The notes beneath the pieces were generated by a model. That model did not search any database and had not been told where the DNA came from. It worked only from the letters and a program-made list of their open reading frames with translations. A DNA stretch of 12,453 bases from assembly GCA_023129265.1 (NCBI GenBank), contig JAGMCJ010000139.1, positions 1 through 12,453 on the forward strand, in the 5' to 3' direction. Origin of the DNA: Thermoplasmata archaeon (GTDB lineage Archaea > Thermoplasmatota > Thermoplasmata > RBG-16-68-12 > JAGMCJ01). A program made the position numbers and the translations under genes. Position 1 is the stretch's first letter. Each line of letters starts with the position of its first letter. Below, piece after piece: positions 7,409 to 12,453 of this stretch.

Positions 7409-7416
7409 ATATATAT
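7409..7416 (-). promoter_or_regulatory. Probable TATA box of the GIY-YIG gene
   Basis: An ATATATAT run whose centre is about 21 bases before the GTG at 7391 and about 39 before the GTG at 7373. The spacing does not decide between the two starts. It lies in the divergent spacer with the propeller gene. Confidence 0.4.
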
Positions 7417-7468
7417 CTTGCGTAGCCAGTCACGACCAGTACCCGTTTTCTCGGTTTTGGGGGTTCAC

Positions 7469-7477
7469 ATTTAAATA
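7469..7477 (+). promoter_or_regulatory. TATA box of the propeller surface-protein gene
   Basis: ATTTAAATA, centred near 7473, predicts transcription from about 7500 and so a short leader of about 17 bases before the ATG at 7517. Unlike the housekeeping genes here, this promoter appears to make a leadered mRNA. Confidence 0.5.
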
Positions 7478-7501
7478 TCGAGTGGAAAATCCTCATCCCG
7501 T

Positions 7502-7512
7502 AGGGGGCAGGA
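7502..7512 (+). promoter_or_regulatory. Shine-Dalgarno-like site of the propeller gene
   Basis: AGGGGGCAGGA ends 4 bases before the ATG at 7517; the AGGGGG part is 9 bases away. It is purine-rich and partly complementary to the archaeal anti-SD sequence, supporting this start, which is also followed at once by a signal-like hydrophobic stretch. Confidence 0.45.
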
Positions 7513-7516
7513 CCTT

Positions 7517-10042
7517 ATGTCGCACAAGAGGATCGCTTTGCTGCTTTGCGCCGTGCTTGTCTTGGGAATCGTGCTTCACGTCGGACCAAAGGATTCTCTC
7601 ATCGAAAGGACTAGATCGGACGAGAACCCGATTGCGCTCGATGGCGTCACATTCACAGACGTTGCTTTGGATGTCGGTCTGGACGGTGTTGGAGGGAATT
7701 TCTTCGCGTGGGGGGATTACGACAACGATGGCTACGAGGATTTGCTCGTCAGCGGTCGACGGCTTTTCAGGAACAATGGACCGCCCGGGTGGAACTTCAC
7801 AGAGACCACCTCTGATGCAGCATTATCTGATTCTCCTTGGGTAGGAGGTGGTATGTGGGGAGATTTCGACGATGATGGTTTCCTTGACATATATGCAACA
7901 GTCTCTCCGTCTATCAACATACTGCCGAGCTGCGACTGGGAGATTGTCCATCCATACTGGGACATCTTGTGGCACAATAATGGGAACGGCACATTCACGA
8001 ACGTGACAGAGATCGCTGGAACCTACGACATTGACAAGACTGGTGCCGCGGCTTGGGGCGATTATGACGGCGATGGGCTTCTTGACCTCTATGTCGCAGG
8101 CTCGGAACTCTTCTACGAGTGTCCACCAGGATCTTATCGTATGTACTTCTTCCAAGACCACCTCTACCACAATGACGGTGGTCTAAACTTCACAGAGGTA
8201 ACAGACGCTGCGGGAATGGGGGTCACAGCAGTGAGTCCTCATTACGGAAGGGGAGTCACTTGGGCGGACTACGATGGTGACGGTGATCAGGACATATACG
8301 TCTCAAACTACAGATTGCATCCCAACTACCTCTGGGAGAACAACGGAAACGGGACATTCACTGATGTCGCTCCCGCCAAGAATGTCACAGGGTGGGAAAC
8401 CTCGAACTACTACGGACACACGATAGGTTCCTCTTGGGCGGACATGGACAACGACGGCGATCTTGATCTGTTCACTGCGAACTTGGCTCACAAGGATCCA
8501 TTCCGAGGTCCCATCTGTGATGATTCCCGCCTCTATGAAAACAGCGGTCCTCCGTCATACGATTTCGCTGACATAAGGCAACAAGTGGACCTTCCCGTCA
8601 CGCCAGTTGGAACGGTGCATAGCAGCGGATACTACTATGATGAGCTGTTCTCCAATGCTGCTTGGGCGGACTACGACAATGATGGCGACTTGGACGTTTG
8701 GGTTCCTCAGGTCTATGGTTTCCTTGCGTTCGGCCATTCGTTTCTTTTCAAGAACAACTTGAGCGAGAGTGGCAGTCTCTTCTTTGAGAATGCTACGGGT
8801 CAAGCTGGGGTGATGGTGTGGGGGACCTATGGCGGAGCCTGGGCGGACTACGACAATGACGGGAATCTGGACTTGGTCACTGGAGGCCAAAGCGGGCAGA
8901 ACGCAGGAGACGGGAGGTTGAGGTTGTACAGAAACGATGGCAACAACAACACATGGCTCAAGATTAAGCTGATAGGATGCGACGGCAACCGCTTCGGTGT
9001 GGGAGCGAAGGTCTACGTTTCGAATGGAACGCTCACTCAGTTGCGCCAAGTCGAGACTGGAATGGGGTCTCATTCCCAGATGAATTCGCTTGCCGTGGAA
9101 TTTGGATTTGGAAGCTTCACTGGAAGTGTAAACGTGACTGTCGTCTGGCCCAATGGCGAGGTAGAAAGCATAGAGGACATTGGCCTGAACCAGACCGTTC
9201 ATGTTGCTGACCCCAGCTGCTCTGCAGCGACGCCGACGAGCTTCTCCGTCTCTCTGGAAGGCCCACAGATGAATGACGTGAGGGTGAGTTGGAATCTCTC
9301 TGAGGACGATGGAGCGGGAAAGAACAACGTTGTCTCGTATCTGATATACTACAGCTCCACGTACGACAAGGATGGGGAAGGCTATCAGCCCCTCGCTGAA
9401 ATCCCAAGCGGCACAGACTACTTTGTCCACTCGCTTGCCGGGAACGGGGATGCAAACAGTTACTTCTACTATATAGGCGTCAAGTACACTGTGGGCGAGC
9501 CGATCCCATCTGAGACATTCGTGGATATCGATTCGTCCCAAATCGCCAAGTACGGACGATACCTGCCCGCCGGAAAGCACTTCGTATCCATACCTATCGT
9601 TCCGGACAATCCGAGCACGGAATCTGTCTTCGCAACACTTACCTACGACATGATTGCCTTCTGGGACAGGTTAGACCACGCGAATCATTGGAAACACTAT
9701 TGGACAAAGAAGCTGTATGACAGGGATCTGCCAACCGTGGAACCGGGAAGAGGCTATTGGATCAATGTCACCAGCGATTCCTACGTCGAGTTCATCGGCA
9801 GAGTGCCGGAAAACATCAGCGTCATGCTATACAAAGGCTGGAACATGATAGGTTATGGTTCCTACGTCAACAGAAGCGTCGAGGCAGCATTCCAAGGACT
9901 TTCTGTCCTTCGAATTGAGGGATTTGACCGAACCGCCTCCCCCTACGGACTCAGGAAAGTGGACATGACGGACACAATGATTGTGGGAGGAGCCTACTGG
10001 GTGCGCGTGAGCGAGAAATCGTTGTGGACTGTGGAGAACTAG
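7517..10042 (+). CDS. Secreted seven-bladed FG-GAP/VCBS propeller protein with ASPIC/UnbV-like domain
   Basis: An 841-residue extracytoplasmic protein. Residues 1-22 are a short Lys/Arg-led hydrophobic signal segment. Residues 45-472 carry seven repeats of the W-(G/A)-D-x-D-x-D-G-x-x-D calcium-binding motif, starting at W65, W114, W180, W249, W307, W383 and W442, as expected for a seven-bladed beta-propeller like integrin alpha chains. Residues 480-565 match the ASPIC/UnbV domain (NNTWLKIKLIG, GVGAKV, WPNGEVE). Residues 572-672 look like a fibronectin-III domain. Residues 683-841 hold a duplicated module with GWN/GYW motifs. There is no C-terminal membrane helix or sorting signal, so it may be released, or kept at the surface by the N-terminal segment or by partners. 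Such proteins usually bind ligands or other surface proteins; the target is unknown. Its stop overlaps that of the convergent Ig-domain gene, and base composition is lower in G+C than in the genes to the left. Confidence 0.9.
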   Translation: MSHKRIALLLCAVLVLGIVLHVGPKDSLIERTRSDENPIALDGVTFTDVALDVGLDGVGGNFFAWGDYDNDGYEDLLVSGRRLFRNNGPPGWNFTETTSDAALSDSPWVGGGMWGDFDDDGFLDIYATVSPSINILPSCDWEIVHPYWDILWHNNGNGTFTNVTEIAGTYDIDKTGAAAWGDYDGDGLLDLYVAGSELFYECPPGSYRMYFFQDHLYHNDGGLNFTEVTDAAGMGVTAVSPHYGRGVTWADYDGDGDQDIYVSNYRLHPNYLWENNGNGTFTDVAPAKNVTGWETSNYYGHTIGSSWADMDNDGDLDLFTANLAHKDPFRGPICDDSRLYENSGPPSYDFADIRQQVDLPVTPVGTVHSSGYYYDELFSNAAWADYDNDGDLDVWVPQVYGFLAFGHSFLFKNNLSESGSLFFENATGQAGVMVWGTYGGAWADYDNDGNLDLVTGGQSGQNAGDGRLRLYRNDGNNNTWLKIKLIGCDGNRFGVGAKVYVSNGTLTQLRQVETGMGSHSQMNSLAVEFGFGSFTGSVNVTVVWPNGEVESIEDIGLNQTVHVADPSCSAATPTSFSVSLEGPQMNDVRVSWNLSEDDGAGKNNVVSYLIYYSSTYDKDGEGYQPLAEIPSGTDYFVHSLAGNGDANSYFYYIGVKYTVGEPIPSETFVDIDSSQIAKYGRYLPAGKHFVSIPIVPDNPSTESVFATLTYDMIAFWDRLDHANHWKHYWTKKLYDRDLPTVEPGRGYWINVTSDSYVEFIGRVPENISVMLYKGWNMIGYGSYVNRSVEAAFQGLSVLRIEGFDRTASPYGLRKVDMTDTMIVGGAYWVRVSEKSLWTVEN
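7709..8872 (+). repeat. Seven calcium-binding propeller blade repeats
   Basis: The coding repeats have the core W-(G/A)-D-(Y/F/M)-D-(N/D/G)-D-G at residues 65, 114, 180, 249, 307, 383 and 442 of the protein, 49 to 76 residues apart. All metal-ligand aspartates are kept in all seven. Repeats 4, 6 and 7 share the DNA run TGGGCGGACTACGA, a sign of recent duplication or gene conversion. Confidence 0.85.
9569..10024 (+). repeat. Duplicated C-terminal module of the propeller protein
   Basis: Two units can be aligned by eye. Unit A is residues 685-755 (AGKHFVSIPI ... AFWDRL ... EPGRGYWINVT). Unit B is residues 772-836 (YKGWNMIGY ... EGFDRT ... IVGGAYWVRVS). Both share an opening Gly-aromatic-hydrophobic strand, S-x-E-x-x-F, a (F)WDR/FDR turn and a closing G-(R/A)-G/A-Y-W-(I/V)-x-V strand. 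No named family is recognised with confidence. Confidence 0.6.
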
Positions 10043-12453
10043 TCTTTCTCCCATATTCCGAGTATTTCGTCTATCTCTCTCAGCTCTTTCTCCACTTCCT
10101 CTTTTTCCTCTTCTGGCTCTTTCTCTTCCTCCTCGCCAGGACCCCTCTTTCCTCTCAATAAGTAAAGAACGAAGAGGAGGATGATCACCAGTATCACCAG
10201 ACCAAAGGCAAATGGAAGGATGTCCAATGCTTCCGCAGGACCTCGTTCCTCAGTCCAGAAATTCATGAGGAAGTCATCACCTGGAGTACCATCACCGTTT
10301 CCGTCCAGCAGATTGTTGCTCGGGTCCCTTGCCACGCTCCCGTTTATCCGTATCACGTAGCCCTTGTCATAATCGAGAGGTTCGTTCAGTGTGATCACAA
10401 GGCTGTTGTTCGCCCAAGTGGGTGTGTAGGAAACCTGGGGTGTCATAGTCAGCGCGTTGACCACCATATACCGATTCATAGATTCGTTGAATGTGATTGT
10501 TATATTGCTTATGCTGACCGACACATCAACCTGATTGTCGTCGGGAATGGTGTCCACCACCGTGGGTGGAATAATGTCGCCCGTTTCGGTCTGGAAAATC
10601 CAGCTGTAGTTCTGGACGATAAGGTTACCTGGGACGGAGTCATCTCTGGGACTGCTGTCAATCTCGGCCTTGTATGATGTTCCTGCAGAAAGTGAAGACA
10701 CGGGCGTGAAAGTCATTCTGTCACCCTGCCAGCTGAACACTCCAGGAACTTCGTTTCCGGTTTCAAACTCGCTCAACTTGAATGCCGATTCCGCACCATA
10801 CTTGGCCATGCCTTCACTGAATGTGATCCTTATATCCACGTCGACCGGTACGGGATTCAGACCCATGGGAGAGTAAGCAGTGATTGATGGTGGCGTACTG
10901 TCAATCTCAAATGTCTGGGAATGGTTGAAGGTCCAGGCGCCCCTGCTATCCTTGACGGTTGCATTCAGCCAAGCCGTAGGCATATCGACCAAGGGAACGG
11001 ACCAGTTGAAAGGAGAGCCGTCAGCTCTTATGCCTTGGGCACCAGGAATCGGGACCCAGGGACCCTCCTTGCTCGAAGAGTAGTTGAGCCACACATCGAG
11101 AACATCGGTTGGATCCTCGAAATCCGAAGCGACCCAGGATATTTGCTGCTCGCTTCCGCCAGTCCAACTGGCTCCTGAGAAGGGGGAGACAATCGTGATC
11201 TCTGGCGGCTCATTCACCGTGGTAGTTGTCCTAAATGTCCAAGAAAAGGTCTCAATGAGAGGATTACCGGGAGAAGAATCGTCCTTTGCAAACATCGAGA
11301 CGTTCACCGTATACTGTGTATCATATTCCAGATTGTACAGTGGGTCGAAAAACATGGACTGGTTCGTGGTGTACAGATCACCAAGGACTCCTTCCCATGT
11401 GTCCGTCCTCAGAAGGCTGAACGAAGATGCAAGAGAATCTCTGTTCATCATCTCATCGAACATCACAACTATTGATGCCGTGGCTCTGACATCGTTCCCT
11501 TGCGGCGAGAAGGAGGAAACCTGCGGCGGCTTACTGTCAATCTCGAACTTCTCACTTTCATCATACGATCGAAGTCCTCCCGTGTCAACCACCGTTGCCT
11601 CTATCACGACGCTTGTGGAGTTCGCAAGTGGTAAGGTCAAGTTATGGGGCGTCGAATCCGCTGGGATTCCCTGTGCCCCTGGAAGTGGGAGCCAAGGTTC
11701 TCCTCCAGTCAGGGAGTAGTTGAGCCAGACGAGCATCTCTGCGGAAGAATCCCTTGAGTCAAATGTGGACCAAACCAAGGTGTGATTGGTTCCCCCTGAC
11801 CAACTCTCCCCACCGCTTGGTGATTGGATTGAAATAGTGGGAGATGTGTTCTTTGCTATCGTCTGGTTCACAAAGAAATCATCAACATACCAGCCCTGAT
11901 AGTCATTGTCGACATTGTTTACTGTATCGAAGAAGAAACGAACTTGGATTATCTTCCCACCAAAAGTACTGAGATTAGTCGTCCAGTCAAGCCAGCTTCT
12001 ATTCTGTCGGAGATCGAGTTGTATCGTTCCAGGTTGTCCTGGTTCGGGCCAAGGACTGTTGCCAGTCCTGACCATCAACCATCTCTGATCTTGTTCCATG
12101 GAGTTCTCAGTTTCGTACCAGTAGTGAAATGTGAGTTCTGCGGCCACTGAATCTGTCAAATCAATAGGGGGCGAGGTAAGACTGCCGTAGTTCCTAAAGC
12201 TGTCCTCATAGTTTCCGTTGGCATCGATCCCGTACCACCATGCATACTCACCGCCATAGCTGAGGTTCCAAGGGCGTCCGAGAGTCTCGTTGTGGACTAT
12301 ATGCCAGTACGGTTCGGCCTCCCACAGGTCAGAACCCGCCTCCATGTCATCCAAAAAGGGCAGCGCAAAGGGTACCTGCGTCTCCATAGCCGCAGAATCA
12401 TAGACGGAATTGTCGTTCGAGGATCTAGCTTCGACGACCTTCAAGTCCCTGTC
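10039..12453 (-). CDS. Membrane-anchored surface protein with Ig-like and Big_5-like domains (5' partial)
   Basis: The frame is open to the right window edge, so the start is missing; 804 residues are present. Numbering from the TTG at 12444: a jelly-roll or MAM-like domain at about 28-195 (WYVDDFFVN closes it), an Ig-like domain at 202-303, an SbsA-type (Big_5-like) domain at 306-406, a second Ig-like domain at 414-514, a second Big_5-like domain at 517-618 and a third at 625-731. The Big_5 signature P-P-x-(V/I)...(I/V)-x-(I/V)-x-F-(D/S/N)-E-x-M is seen at 306-332, 518-545 and 626-656. One transmembrane helix follows at about 742-763, then RGKRG and a Glu/Lys-rich cytoplasmic tail ending at 801. 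Many N-x-S/T sequons support an outside location for the bulk. Likely roles are cell-wall/S-layer association or adhesion. It is convergent with the propeller gene. Confidence 0.85.
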   Translation of the reverse strand, partial: DRDLKVVEARSSNDNSVYDSAAMETQVPFALPFLDDMEAGSDLWEAEPYWHIVHNETLGRPWNLSYGGEYAWWYGIDANGNYEDSFRNYGSLTSPPIDLTDSVAAELTFHYWYETENSMEQDQRWLMVRTGNSPWPEPGQPGTIQLDLRQNRSWLDWTTNLSTFGGKIIQVRFFFDTVNNVDNDYQGWYVDDFFVNQTIAKNTSPTISIQSPSGGESWSGGTNHTLVWSTFDSRDSSAEMLVWLNYSLTGGEPWLPLPGAQGIPADSTPHNLTLPLANSTSVVIEATVVDTGGLRSYDESEKFEIDSKPPQVSSFSPQGNDVRATASIVVMFDEMMNRDSLASSFSLLRTDTWEGVLGDLYTTNQSMFFDPLYNLEYDTQYTVNVSMFAKDDSSPGNPLIETFSWTFRTTTTVNEPPEITIVSPFSGASWTGGSEQQISWVASDFEDPTDVLDVWLNYSSSKEGPWVPIPGAQGIRADGSPFNWSVPLVDMPTAWLNATVKDSRGAWTFNHSQTFEIDSTPPSITAYSPMGLNPVPVDVDIRITFSEGMAKYGAESAFKLSEFETGNEVPGVFSWQGDRMTFTPVSSLSAGTSYKAEIDSSPRDDSVPGNLIVQNYSWIFQTETGDIIPPTVVDTIPDDNQVDVSVSISNITITFNESMNRYMVVNALTMTPQVSYTPTWANNSLVITLNEPLDYDKGYVIRINGSVARDPSNNLLDGNGDGTPGDDFLMNFWTEERGPAEALDILPFAFGLVILVIILLFVLYLLRGKRGPGEEEEKEPEEEKEEVEKELREIDEILGIWEKD
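10043..10150 (+). terminator. Polypyrimidine tract, possible terminator of the propeller gene
   Basis: Directly after the stop the + strand is a long T/C-rich tract, including CTTTTTC at 10101-10107. It exists because the opposite strand encodes the Glu/Lys-rich tail of the convergent protein. Archaeal termination often uses U-rich tracts, so the tract may end the propeller transcript; this is inferred. Confidence 0.3.
10591..11841 (-). repeat. Tandem Ig-like plus Big_5-like module duplication
   Basis: Two copies of a module of about 205 residues, at 11227-11841 (residues 202-406) and 10591-11205 (residues 414-618). Matching landmarks are SGGESWSGGT/FSGASWTGGS, VWLNYS in both, W(L/V)P(L/I)PGAQGI(P/R)AD, and KFEIDSKPP/TFEIDSTPP at the junction with the Big_5-like half. 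The high identity around PGAQGI suggests a fairly recent duplication or strong constraint. Confidence 0.75.

Noticed and set aside
7709..8872. A CRISPR or other direct-repeat array
   Set aside because: The repeated GACTACGAC-type runs are in frame and encode calcium-binding blade motifs at uneven spacing.
8555..9580. A 341-residue open frame on the - strand
   Set aside because: It is a shadow of the propeller gene; its repeated VVVRP-like stretches are the antisense of the DxDxDG repeats.

Overview
The window looks like a chromosomal piece of a euryarchaeon, most plausibly a member of Thermoplasmatota or a relative; the lineage is an inference. The archaeal assignment rests on an archaeal-type alanyl-tRNA synthetase with an N-terminal zinc module, a Trm-G10-type tRNA methyltransferase with a THUMP-like N-terminus, an archaeal LonB-related AAA+ ATPase, TATA boxes placed 26-29 bases before start codons (leaderless mRNAs), and large N-glycosylation-rich surface proteins built from Ig-like and propeller domains. 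No rRNA, tRNA, CRISPR array, transposase or phage gene is visible.

Layout. Bases 2-1195 (+) hold the 3' part of a LonB-related AAA+ ATPase that has a Cys4 zinc ribbon and no protease domain. Convergent to it is a RimI-like GNAT acetyltransferase (1210-1647, -). This gene diverges from a tRNA (guanine-10-N2) methyltransferase (1702-2709, +), and both appear to use one TATA element near 1670-1677. The methyltransferase stop overlaps, inside a CTAG tetranucleotide, the stop of an M50 site-2-type membrane protease carrying a glycosylated extracytoplasmic C-terminal domain (2706-4202, -). Upstream of the protease, on the same strand but each with its own promoter, lie alaS (4300-6999, -) and a small stand-alone GIY-YIG domain protein (7086-7391, -).

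From about 7400 the character changes. A divergent promoter region leads to a secreted seven-bladed FG-GAP/VCBS propeller protein with an ASPIC/UnbV-like domain and a duplicated C-terminal module (7517-10042, +). Facing it is a membrane-anchored protein with tandem Ig-like and SbsA-type (Big_5-like) domains and an acidic cytoplasmic tail (10039-window end, -, 5' partial). These two stops also overlap in a CTAG. The surface genes are visibly less G+C-rich and less codon-biased than the housekeeping half.

The left part is a housekeeping cluster for RNA modification, aminoacylation and protein quality control or modification, made of singly promoted genes rather than an operon. The right part encodes cell-surface proteins, perhaps for adhesion or binding. 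I see no clear multi-gene defence or biosynthetic system. The most unusual items are the protease-less zinc-ribbon Lon relative, the duplicated C-terminal module of the propeller protein, the two-module surface protein, and the compact promoter and stop-codon arrangements.
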